A stretch of 9,280 nt of DNA from an uncultured Verrucomicrobiota bacterium (lineage in GTDB: Bacteria; Verrucomicrobiota; Kiritimatiellia; RFP12; UBA3636), in assembly GCA_946612175.1 (NCBI GenBank), contig CAMOEO010000102.1, positions 1 to 9,280 on the forward strand, written 5' to 3'. Positions 1 through 6,364 of this stretch are shown one piece after another. The notes below the pieces were generated by a model. It was not told the origin of the DNA. It saw only the letters and a list, made by a program, of their open reading frames with translations, and ran no database searches. Position 1 is the stretch's first letter. Every line of letters starts with the position of its first letter. Both the position numbers and the translations under genes were made by a program.

Positions 1-1723
1 GGCCGCGGCGCGCGAGGAGGGCGACGAGCGTCGGGGCGCCGAGCAGCGCCGTGACGACGCCGACCGGCAGCGCGCCGGGCGTCGGGAGCGAGCGCGCCAG
101 CGCGTCGCAGAGCGCCAGGAAGAGCCCGCCGCCCACGGCGCAGACGGGGACGAGGCGCCGGTGCGAGGCGCCCGCAAGGAGGCGCGCCGCGTGCGGGACG
201 AGCAGCCCGACGAAGCCGACGGGACCGCACACCGCCACGCAGCACGCGGCGAGCAGCGACGCGGCGGCGAGCAGGCGGAGGCGCAGGCGCGGGGCGTCGA
301 TGCCGTGCGACGCCGCGGCGTCGTCGCCCGCGAGCATCGCGTCGAGCGCGCGGGCGGGGAGGGCGAAGGCGAGGGCGCCGAGCCACGCCGCCGGCAGCGC
401 CGCCCGCCACGCGCCCTGCGGGACGACGATGGAGCCGAGGCTCCAGTGCGACATGGCGAACGATTCCCACGGCGTCAGGGCCAGCTGGCAGACCATCGTC
501 GCGGAGGAGAAGAGGTAGGCGCACGCGATGCCGCCCAGCAGGAGCCGCGCGGACTTCCCGTTGCCGCCGCACGCGCGCACGACGGCCAGCGAGAGCAGCG
601 CGCCCGCGAAGGCGGCGGCGCCGACCGACGCCGCGGAGCCGAGGCGGAGGGTCGCGAGCAGCGCGCCCAGCGTCGCGCCCGACGCCGTCCCGAGCGTGTA
701 CGGCGAGGCCATCGGGTTGCGGAAGAGCGTCTGGTAGGCGCAGCCGCAGACGGAGAGCACGCCGCCGCACGCGAACGCGCAGAGCGCGAGCGGCAGCCGG
801 TAGCCCAGCGCGAGGGCGCGCGTCGGCGCGGCGAGGACGTGCCAGGCGAGCAGCGCGAACCCGATCGCGAACGCCGCCGCCGTCGCGGCGGGGCGCGCGC
901 GCCGCCCCGCCGCGGGCGGGACGGGCTCCGGGCGGCGGCCGCCGTCCGGACGCGCCGGCGGCGGGAGGGGCGCCGCCCCGGGGGCGGAGGGGGCGGCGCC
1001 GACGGGCAGGGCGAGCGTGCGCCGGGGGAGCGCGGCGAGCGGCGCGAGATCGTGCGTGGCGACGACGAGCGTCCGGCCCGCGGCGAGCAGGCGCCCGAGC
1101 AGCGCGGAAAGGTCCGCGCGGGCGGAGGCGTCGAGCCCCTCGAAGGGTTCGTCGAGCAGCAGGACGTCCGCCTCCTGCGCGAGGCAGGCGGCGAGGAACA
1201 TCCGGCGCGTCTCGCCGCCCGAGAGCGACGCGGCGTCGCGCGACTCGAAGCCGGCGAGCCCCGCGTCGCGGAGCGCGGCGTCGACCGCGGCGGCGTCCTC
1301 GCCGCCCGCGGAGCCGAAGAATCCGGTGTGGGGGAGGCGTCCGCACGACACCGCCTCGCGGACGGAGAGCCCCGCGAGCGAGCCGGCGTCGGGCGCCTGC
1401 GGCAGCCAGGCGACGCGGCGGGCCCACGCGAGGCGCGGTACGCGCTCTGCGGGGACCGGGGCGGCGGCGCCGCCGCCGGGGACGAGCAGGACGCGGCCCG
1501 CGGCGGGGCGGAGCGCCCGGGCGAGGCAGCGCAGGAGCGTCGTCTTCCCCGCGCCGTTGGGGCCGGAGAGGACGGTGAGGGTCCCCGCGGGAAACGTCGC
1601 GGAGAGCCCCTCGAGCACGGTCCTTCCCCCGAGCCGCGCCGCGAGGCCCTCGCACGCAAGGCCCGCGCCGCCCGCGGTCGATGCGGGCGGCGCGGGCGGA
1701 GGCGGAGCGTCGCGGTGCGCCAT
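1..1723 (-). CDS. Fused ABC importer: ATP-binding domain joined to FecCD/BtuC-type permease (3' end just outside the window)
   Basis: Translating the minus strand codon by codon from ATG at 1723 gives 574 residues with no stop. Residues 1-235 are an ABC ATPase: Walker A GPNGAGKTT (54-62), Q-loop Gln109, signature LSGGE (167-171), Walker B with Asp191 and Glu192, and H-loop His224. A Pro/Ala/Arg-rich linker (about 234-279) leads into a FecCD permease: QTLFRNPMASP (331-341), a Gly-Pro-Val-Gly-Phe-Val-Gly segment at about 500 followed by a Pro-His pair (510-511), and the family's C-terminal LPVGVVTALLGAP motif. The family suggests import of iron chelate, haem or corrinoid across the inner membrane, with two copies of the fusion making a full transporter. 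No ATG, GTG or TTG lies in frame in the linker or first membrane segment, so the permease has no canonical start of its own. The loop between the first membrane segment and the RLP motif is shorter than in BtuC. No binding-protein gene is visible. It starts 23 nt after ntpK without a Shine-Dalgarno. Domain calls are firm; the substrate is unknown. Confidence 0.9.
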   Translation of the reverse strand, partial: MAHRDAPPPPAPPASTAGGAGLACEGLAARLGGRTVLEGLSATFPAGTLTVLSGPNGAGKTTLLRCLARALRPAAGRVLLVPGGGAAAPVPAERVPRLAWARRVAWLPQAPDAGSLAGLSVREAVSCGRLPHTGFFGSAGGEDAAAVDAALRDAGLAGFESRDAASLSGGETRRMFLAACLAQEADVLLLDEPFEGLDASARADLSALLGRLLAAGRTLVVATHDLAPLAALPRRTLALPVGAAPSAPGAAPLPPPARPDGGRRPEPVPPAAGRRARPAATAAAFAIGFALLAWHVLAAPTRALALGYRLPLALCAFACGGVLSVCGCAYQTLFRNPMASPYTLGTASGATLGALLATLRLGSAASVGAAAFAGALLSLAVVRACGGNGKSARLLLGGIACAYLFSSATMVCQLALTPWESFAMSHWSLGSIVVPQGAWRAALPAAWLGALAFALPARALDAMLAGDDAAASHGIDAPRLRLRLLAAASLLAACCVAVCGPVGFVGLLVPHAARLLAGASHRRLVPVCAVGGGLFLALCDALARSLPTPGALPVGVVTALLGAPTLVALLARRG

Positions 1724-1746
1724 CGCGGGGCGGCGGGCCGGGCCCG

Positions 1747-2289
1747 CTACGGCGCGGGCGGGAGGGCGGCGGTCTCGGCGGTCTGCTCGACGGCGGGCGG
1801 CTCGGCGGCCGCGGCCGCGGGGGCCTTCTCGGAGAGCGGGAGGATGCAGAGGATGGCGAAGACCATCACGAAGATCGCGACCGTCTCGATGACGCCGATG
1901 GCGGCGAGGTAGTTCGTGAAGCCCTTGCCCGTCTCGGCCTGCGCGTCGGCGCCGGCGGCGGCGGCGGCGCCCTGGAAGGCCGCCGAGGCGCAGATGCCGG
2001 CGCCCGCGAGGACGGCGAGGACGATGGCCGCGATGCCGGCGCCCGGGATCGGGTGCTTGGCCACGGAGAGGAGCATCGCCATGAGGATCATGCCGTACAG
2101 CGTCTGCGTGAGCGGCGCGCCGACGAAGGTGAAGAGCGTGTAGGGGGCGGGCTTGTTCTGCGCGTAGCACTTCTTCCATGCGCCGATGGTGGCGCAGGCG
2201 GCCTTGCCGATGCCGATGGCGGAGCCGGCGGCGCTGAGTCCGACGACGCCGATGGCGCCGGCGATGCAGAGGGCGGGATCGATTTGCAT
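1747..2289 (-). CDS. ntpK: V-type ATPase subunit K (membrane proteolipid, c-ring)
   Basis: This 180-residue protein has four hydrophobic helices in two hairpins, the usual double-hairpin form of bacterial V-type K subunits that assemble into the ion-translocating ring. Hairpin 1 has a glycine-rich helix (about 9-37) and a helix around APLTQTLYG (58-66). Hairpin 2 contains FQG (105-107) and ends in GVIETVAIF with Glu135. By motif alignment Thr61, Gln62, Gln106 and Glu135 match the Enterococcus hirae NtpK sodium ligands Thr64, Gln65, Gln110 and Glu139. Only the second hairpin carries the carboxylate, as expected. Residues 156-180 form an Ala/Pro/Glu-rich tail after the last helix, longer than I expect for the family. 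The start at 2289 is chosen because AAAGGA lies 6 nt upstream and the family's N-terminus fits; the frame stays open upstream but offers no better start. It ends 23 nt before the ABC fusion. Confidence 0.93.
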   Translation of the reverse strand: MQIDPALCIAGAIGVVGLSAAGSAIGIGKAACATIGAWKKCYAQNKPAPYTLFTFVGAPLTQTLYGMILMAMLLSVAKHPIPGAGIAAIVLAVLAGAGICASAAFQGAAAAAGADAQAETGKGFTNYLAAIGVIETVAIFVMVFAILCILPLSEKAPAAAAAEPPAVEQTAETAALPPAP

Positions 2290-2295
2290 GGGATG

Positions 2296-2301
2296 TCCTT
2301 T
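2296..2301 (-). promoter_or_regulatory. Ribosome binding site of ntpK
   Basis: AAAGGA on the minus strand, 6 nt before ATG at 2289. It fixes the ntpK start, which matters because the reading frame remains open far upstream through the repeat tract. Confidence 0.65.
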
Positions 2302-2311
2302 GGGTTGGTGG

Positions 2312-2374
2312 TTTGAAGGGGTTGAAGGGGTTGAAGGGGTTGAAGGGGTTGAAGGGGTTGAAGGGGTTGAAGAG
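2312..2374 (-). repeat. 9-nt tandem repeat in the ntpI-ntpK spacer / ntpK leader
   Basis: Seven tandem 9-nt units on the plus strand, consensus GTTGAAGGG (mRNA sense CCCTTCAAC). The first unit (TTTGAAGGG) and last unit (GTTGAAGAG) differ by one base; the five between are identical. The tract begins 14 nt after the ntpI stop and ends 22 nt before the ntpK start, upstream of its ribosome binding site. The mRNA sense lacks G inside the units, so it should be a largely unstructured pyrimidine-rich leader. The plus strand has regularly spaced G4 runs with 5-nt loops. Length 9 is a multiple of three, but I see no start codon that would translate it as part of NtpK. Confidence 0.95.
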
Positions 2375-2387
2375 AGTGGGAGGGGGA

Positions 2388-4199
2388 TCACTCCTTGCAC
2401 TGCCGGAAGGGCGCGTATTCGCTGCCCGACCAGGTGATGCCCTTTGCGGAGGAGAACTCCAGCGTGTTGAGGCGGACGGCGTGCACGAGGATGGAGAGGC
2501 CGCCCATGGCGAGGTTGAGGGTGTGGCCGAGCAGGAGGATCAGCACCATGCAGGGGATCTTGGCCCAGAGGGGGAGCGGGAGCCCCGCGGCCATCGTGTC
2601 GAACGTCTCGGCGATCTTCACGGAGGCGAGGCCGACGGCGAAGAGGCGGACGTAGGAGATGATGTCGCCCATCGAGGAGACGACGTTGAGCGGCGTCATG
2701 CAGAGCGGGACGATGTTGGCCTTCAGCTCGCTCCTCTTGTAGGTGAAGAGCAGGATGAGGACGACCGAGGCGCCCATCGCCCAGGCGGCGTGCGCGGGGA
2801 AGACGAAGCCCTCGACGACGATCGAGCAGACCAGGTTGTACATCCCGTACAGGACGCCCAGCCAGCCCAGCTGCGAGAGCCAGCGGGTGTCGGGCCAGAG
2901 CTGGACGATGTTCCAGACGCGCGCGATCGCCAGGTGCACGAAGCCGATGGCGAAGCAGAGGTGCATGATGTTGGACTGGTCGCCGAGCCAGCGCGCGGTG
3001 GGGAGGTCGCTCTTCAGGAACCCGGGGAGCCATTCGGACGGCATCCCGAAGTAGGTGCCCGTGAGGACGCCCCAGAGGAGCGTGGCGCCGCCGAAGACGA
3101 ACAGCAGCGTCAGGCCGGAGGCGGCGAGCTCGGAGGGGGGCTGGGGGCGGCGGCGGAAGGCGCGGCGCACGAGCAGCGCGGCGACGAGCAGGAGCGCGCC
3201 GTAGCCGGCGTCGCCCACGAGCATCGCGAAGAACAGCGTGAAGAAGGAGTAGAAGACGACGCTCACGTCGTCCTCGCGGTAGCCGGGAAGGATGCCGAGC
3301 ATCTGGAAGAGCGCGCCGATCGGGCGGAAGAGCCGCGGCGTTCGGAGCAGGACGGGCGGGTCCTCCTCGGGCTCCGGGTCGCGGTGGGCGACGCCCCAGC
3401 CCTCCTCGCGCGCGGCGGCGAGCAGCGCCGGGAGCGCGTCCTCGGGGCACCAGCCCGCGAGGTGGGCGACGGGTCCCGCGGCGCGGAGGTTCTCCGCGGC
3501 GAAAGCCCATTCGCGGCGCCCGGCGAAGCGCTCGGCGGAGGCGAGGACGGCGCCCTTCTCGCGCGAAAGCGTGCGGAGCGTGCCGGCGGCCATGCGCATA
3601 CGCGCCTTTGCGTCGGCGATGCGGCGGCGCGTCGCGGAGAGCGGCTCCTCGGGGAGCGGCGCGGGGGCGACGCCCTCGGGGAGCGGGGCGCCGACGAGGG
3701 CGCCGTAGACATGCTCCTTGGTCCGCGAGAGAACCTGCAGCGCGGCGCCCGCGGGGAAGGCGGAAAAGTCGAAGTCCGCGGGGACGGAGAAGAGCGAGAC
3801 GGGGACGCCCTTCGCGGCGAGGGCGCGCGCCGCGGCGGGGTCGAAGTCGCCCCACGGCGCGAAGCGTGCGAGCGTCGCCTCGAGCGCCTTGCGCTCGTCG
3901 CGCGCGTCGATCCACGCGCCGACGACGGAGAGGACGTGGCGCACCGCCGGGTCGTCGGAGTCCTCGGGGCGGGCGCGGCGGATCGCCAGGCCGTAGGGGT
4001 CGTCGTTCGCGGCGGCCTCGCGAAGGGCGTCGCGCGCGGTCTCTGCGGCGGCGACGCCGGCGCCGGCGGCGGCGATGGCGGGGGAGTCTGCGACCTCGCG
4101 TTCGACCTGGACGGCGCCGAGCGTGGCGAGGCGCTTCAGCGCGGCCTCGCGGTCGGCGTCCAGGCAGAGGACGAAGACGCGCTTCATCGGGACGATCAT
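2388..4199 (-). CDS. ntpI: V-type ATPase subunit I (a-subunit homologue, membrane stator and ion channel)
   Basis: This 603-residue protein matches the V-ATPase I/a family. It has a soluble N-terminal half (about 1-290) that links to the peripheral stalks, then a membrane domain starting near FRPIGALFQMLGILPGYRE (291-309) and LFFAMLVGDAGYG (322-334). Arg518 in ISYVRLFAVGLAS corresponds to the essential arginine of yeast Vph1p (R735) that faces the ring carboxylate. Arg576 in LVHAVRLNTLEF corresponds to Vph1p R799. Length is normal for bacterial I subunits. ATG at 4199 overlaps the ntpD stop as ATGA and is preceded by a strong GGAGG-type ribosome binding site, implying translational coupling. 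Met5 at 4187 is a less likely start. The stop (TGA) lies 98 nt before ntpK. Confidence 0.95.
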   Translation of the reverse strand: MIVPMKRVFVLCLDADREAALKRLATLGAVQVEREVADSPAIAAAGAGVAAAETARDALREAAANDDPYGLAIRRARPEDSDDPAVRHVLSVVGAWIDARDERKALEATLARFAPWGDFDPAAARALAAKGVPVSLFSVPADFDFSAFPAGAALQVLSRTKEHVYGALVGAPLPEGVAPAPLPEEPLSATRRRIADAKARMRMAAGTLRTLSREKGAVLASAERFAGRREWAFAAENLRAAGPVAHLAGWCPEDALPALLAAAREEGWGVAHRDPEPEEDPPVLLRTPRLFRPIGALFQMLGILPGYREDDVSVVFYSFFTLFFAMLVGDAGYGALLLVAALLVRRAFRRRPQPPSELAASGLTLLFVFGGATLLWGVLTGTYFGMPSEWLPGFLKSDLPTARWLGDQSNIMHLCFAIGFVHLAIARVWNIVQLWPDTRWLSQLGWLGVLYGMYNLVCSIVVEGFVFPAHAAWAMGASVVLILLFTYKRSELKANIVPLCMTPLNVVSSMGDIISYVRLFAVGLASVKIAETFDTMAAGLPLPLWAKIPCMVLILLLGHTLNLAMGGLSILVHAVRLNTLEFSSAKGITWSGSEYAPFRQCKE

Positions 4200-4846
4200 G
4201 GCTCCTCCTCCACAGCAGCCGCAGAGTATAATGACGCCGCCTCCTTCGTGTCGGGGGCGAGCCGGGCCTGGCGGCCCTTGGCAATCTTGCCGCGGGCGAC
4301 GGAGGAGGTCTGCTCGTCGCCGAGGGCGACGTTGATGACGCGGATGTTCTCGACGCACTCGGGGATCTTGACCTTCTCGAAGAGGTTCACGCGCTGCGAC
4401 GTGGTGCGCAGCTCCTCGGCGACGAGGCGGACCTGCTCGGCGGCGACTTCGCGCTCGGCGCGGATGCCGATGAGCGACGAGGCGGCCGCGGCGGCGTCGT
4501 CCACCCACTCGGGCGTGGCGAAGAGGTCGACTTCGGCGCGGCGCAGGTCGACGCCGTCGTAGACGGGGATCTCGACGCCGGCGATGTTTCCGGCGTGCGT
4601 GCGGACGCGCTCCAGCTCGACGGGGACGGGCACGCCGGCGTCGGCGAGCAGGCCGATCCAGGGCTTCGCGCCCTCGAGCAGCTCGTCCTCGCGGCGGGCG
4701 AGCTCCTCCGCGCGGGCGCGCATGCCGCCGAGCTCCGCCTGGAGCTGCGACTTCTTGAGCTGCAGCATCGGCAGGAACCGCCGGTAGCGGGCGAGGGCGT
4801 CCTTCTGCGCCTTGAGTTCGGTTTTGGTGAGCTTGACCTTGGCCAT
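4196..4846 (-). CDS. ntpD: V-type ATPase subunit D (central rotor stalk)
   Basis: This 216-residue protein is largely helical, with charged N- and C-terminal parts expected to form the antiparallel coiled coil of the central shaft that turns inside the A3B3 head. The N-terminus (MAKVKLTKTELKAQKDALARY) and the C-terminal NLFEKVKIPECVENIRVI segment (about 154-171) are typical of V-type D subunits. The C-terminus ends in an Ala/Glu-rich tail (AAAVEEEP) whose GAG codons double as the ribosome binding site for ntpI. The start lies 9 nt after the ntpB stop with only a weak GAAG upstream; the stop overlaps the ntpI start as ATGA. Length is close to the usual 200-215 residues. Confidence 0.93.
   Translation of the reverse strand: MAKVKLTKTELKAQKDALARYRRFLPMLQLKKSQLQAELGGMRARAEELARREDELLEGAKPWIGLLADAGVPVPVELERVRTHAGNIAGVEIPVYDGVDLRRAEVDLFATPEWVDDAAAAASSLIGIRAEREVAAEQVRLVAEELRTTSQRVNLFEKVKIPECVENIRVINVALGDEQTSSVARGKIAKGRQARLAPDTKEAASLYSAAAVEEEP
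4204..4211 (-). promoter_or_regulatory. Strong ribosome binding site of ntpI, embedded in ntpD
   Basis: GGAGGAGG on the minus strand, 4 nt before ATG at 4199 and inside the last ntpD codons. It is the only strong Shine-Dalgarno in the window and supports the MIVPMKRV start over the internal Met5. Confidence 0.75.
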
Positions 4847-4855
4847 GGCGCGGCG

Positions 4856-6151
4856 TTACTTCTTCGGCCAGAACTTCTCGACGACCTCGGTGCGGATGCC
4901 GGTCTCGGAGGGATCGAAGCAGTCCGCGAGGATCTCCCACCCGAGGTCGAGCGCCTTCTCGAGGGGGATGTTCACCGAGATGTCCATCATCTCCTTCTCG
5001 AAGCGGCGGCCGTACTTGAGGAGCTTCTCGTCCCACGCGCTCATCCGGAAGCCCATCGACTGCTTCTCGAGCGTCGAGCGGTACTGCGCGAAGAGCTGGA
5101 TCATCGTGTCCATGATGACGCGGTGGTCGGGGCGGGTGTTCTTGTTGACCTGCTGCTTGAGGCGGGAGAGGGAGCCGAACGGCTCGATGCGCCCGCCCTC
5201 GAGGTAGAACTGGCCCTCGGTGATGTAGCCGGTGTTGTCCGGGACGGGGTGCGTCACGTCGCCGCCGGGCATCGTCGTCACCGCGAGGATCGTGATCGAG
5301 CCCGCGCCCTCGAAGTCGACCGCCTTCTCGTAGCGCGCGGCGAGCTGCGAGTAGAGGTCGCCGGGGTAGCCGCGGTTGGACGGGATCTGCTCCATCGTGA
5401 TCGCGACCTCCTTGAGGGCGTCGGAGAAGCTCGTCATGTCCGTGAGCAGGACCAGCACCTTCCGTCCGGCGATCGCGAACTGCTCCGCGACGGCGAGCGA
5501 GAGGTCGGGGACGAGCATGCACTCGACGACGGGGTCCGCGGCGGTGTGGACGAACATCACGGTGCGGGAGAGCGCGCCGGACCGGTCGAGCGTGTCGCGG
5601 AAGTAGAGGTAGTCGTCGTTCTTGAGGCCCATGCCGCCGAGGATGATGACGTCCGTCTCGGCCTGCAGCGCGATGCGCGCGAGCAGCTCGTTGTAGGGCT
5701 CGCCGGACTTGGCGAAGATCGGGAGCTTCTGCGACTCGACGAGCGAGTTGAACACGTCGATCATCGGGATGTTCGTGCGCACCATGTTGCGCGGGACGAT
5801 GCGCTTGGCGGGATTGACGGACGGGCCGCCGATGTCGACGGGGTTGTCGCGGAGGGCGGGGCCGTTGTCGCGCGGGTTGCCGCCGCCGTCGAAGACGCGG
5901 CCGAGCAGGTCGTCGGAGAAGGAGACCTGCATCGGGCGGCCGAGGAAGCGGACGCGGGCGTCGGTCGCGATGCCGCGGGCGCCGGCGAAGACCTGGAGGG
6001 AGACGTTCTCCCCGTCGATCTTGATGACCTGGGCGAGCGACGTCACGCCGCGGGAGGAGACCTCGGCCAGCTCGTGGTAGGAGACGCCGGAGGCGCGGAG
6101 GGAGACGACGCTGCCGGAGCTGGAGTCGATGCGATGGTAGACGGTGTTCAT
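4856..6151 (-). CDS. ntpB: V-type ATPase subunit B (regulatory head subunit)
   Basis: This 431-residue protein is a standard-length V/A-type B subunit, the non-catalytic partner of subunit A in the A3B3 head. Visible landmarks: the N-terminal beta-barrel region (1-75), GRVFDGGGNPRDNGP (84-98), NPAKRIVPRNMVRTNIPMID (113-132), the degenerate P-loop region FAKSGEPYNELLARIALQ (146-163) that lacks a Walker A lysine pattern, EQIPSNRGYPGDLYSQLAARYEKA (254-277), and GSLSRL (326-331), where Arg330 is the candidate arginine finger completing the catalytic site on subunit A. The C-terminus ends in VVEKFWPKK. It is normally preceded by ntpA and ntpE; here the upstream gene is a GH30 glycosidase, and a promoter lies about 120 nt upstream. 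No Shine-Dalgarno precedes the ATG, but homology begins at once at MNTVYHRI. Confidence 0.95.
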   Translation of the reverse strand: MNTVYHRIDSSSGSVVSLRASGVSYHELAEVSSRGVTSLAQVIKIDGENVSLQVFAGARGIATDARVRFLGRPMQVSFSDDLLGRVFDGGGNPRDNGPALRDNPVDIGGPSVNPAKRIVPRNMVRTNIPMIDVFNSLVESQKLPIFAKSGEPYNELLARIALQAETDVIILGGMGLKNDDYLYFRDTLDRSGALSRTVMFVHTAADPVVECMLVPDLSLAVAEQFAIAGRKVLVLLTDMTSFSDALKEVAITMEQIPSNRGYPGDLYSQLAARYEKAVDFEGAGSITILAVTTMPGGDVTHPVPDNTGYITEGQFYLEGGRIEPFGSLSRLKQQVNKNTRPDHRVIMDTMIQLFAQYRSTLEKQSMGFRMSAWDEKLLKYGRRFEKEMMDISVNIPLEKALDLGWEILADCFDPSETGIRTEVVEKFWPKK

Positions 6152-6270
6152 GCTGGGGATGCGTACGGGCCCCGCGCGTGCGCAGGGTGGAAGTGGACCG
6201 AGGGGGGATGGCCCTCGTGCGAGGCGTCCGCGGGCCTCGCGCGAGAGCGGGGCGGAGTGGATGCAAGGCG
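6152..6270 (-). other. Probable 5' untranslated leader of ntpBDIK
   Basis: Between the predicted transcription start (about 6270) and the ntpB ATG are roughly 119 nt without a supported reading frame. They contain alternative short pairings: plus-strand 6219-6225 can pair with 6234-6240 (7 bp, 8-nt loop), while 6213-6217 can pair with 6220-6224. The two share bases and cannot form together. No known riboswitch is recognised. Confidence 0.45.
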
Positions 6271-6276
6271 CGCGCG

Positions 6277-6305
6277 ATTATACCCGTTTCCCCGGCGCGA
6301 GACAA
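6277..6305 (-). promoter_or_regulatory. Sigma70-type promoter for ntpBDIK
   Basis: The minus strand shows TTGTCT (6305-6300) as -35, 17 nt of spacer, and a perfect TATAAT (6282-6277) as -10. An AT-rich hexamer of this quality stands out in such GC-rich DNA. Transcription would start near 6270 and read into ntpB. The -35 begins a few bases after the T tract of the upstream terminator. Confidence 0.75.
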
Positions 6306-6322
6306 ACGAAAAATCGCGCCGG
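6292..6322. repeat. 9-bp perfect inverted repeat around the ntpB -35 box (possible operator)
   Basis: CCGGCGCGA (6292-6300) is perfectly complementary to TCGCGCCGG (6314-6322) with 13 nt between. One arm lies in the promoter spacer; the other shares bases with the terminator stem, and the -35 sits at the inner edge. It may be a repressor or activator site, or only a by-product of the terminator stem. Confidence 0.5.
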
Positions 6323-6328
6323 CGGCGC
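6309..6328 (-). terminator. Intrinsic terminator of the GH29-GH30 unit
   Basis: In the minus-strand RNA, GCGCC (6328-6324) pairs with GGCGC (6320-6316) around a 3-nt loop, followed after two bases by UUUUU (6313-6309). It begins 36 nt after the GH30 stop. The stem is short but all G-C. A further small hairpin (6337-6350, 5-6 bp) lies between it and the stop. Confidence 0.6.
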
Positions 6329-6364
6329 TTCTCCGCCTCCGGTTCCGGAGTCGGGGGCGGGGGC

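Noticed and set aside
475..1659. Minus-strand frame of 394 codons overlapping the ABC fusion
   Set aside because: Ser/Arg/Pro-rich nonsense in the wrong frame. The Walker A, signature, Walker B and FecCD motifs all lie in the other minus frame.
1724..1746. Possible terminator between ntpK and the ABC fusion from a GGGCC/GGCCC-rich stretch
   Set aside because: Only short self-complementary GC bases, with no stem of useful length and no T tract.
2312..2374. CRISPR-like array
   Set aside because: Units are contiguous 9-mers with no spacers.
2290..2387. Extended NtpK reading through the 9-nt repeat as a Ser-Thr-Pro repeat
   Set aside because: The frame is open but has no start codon in the tract, and ATG at 2289 with AAAGGA 6 nt upstream fits the family N-terminus.
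4227..4232. Plus-strand TATAAT hexamer
   Set aside because: It lies in the ntpD coding end and points away from any supported gene, with no gene on the plus strand to drive.
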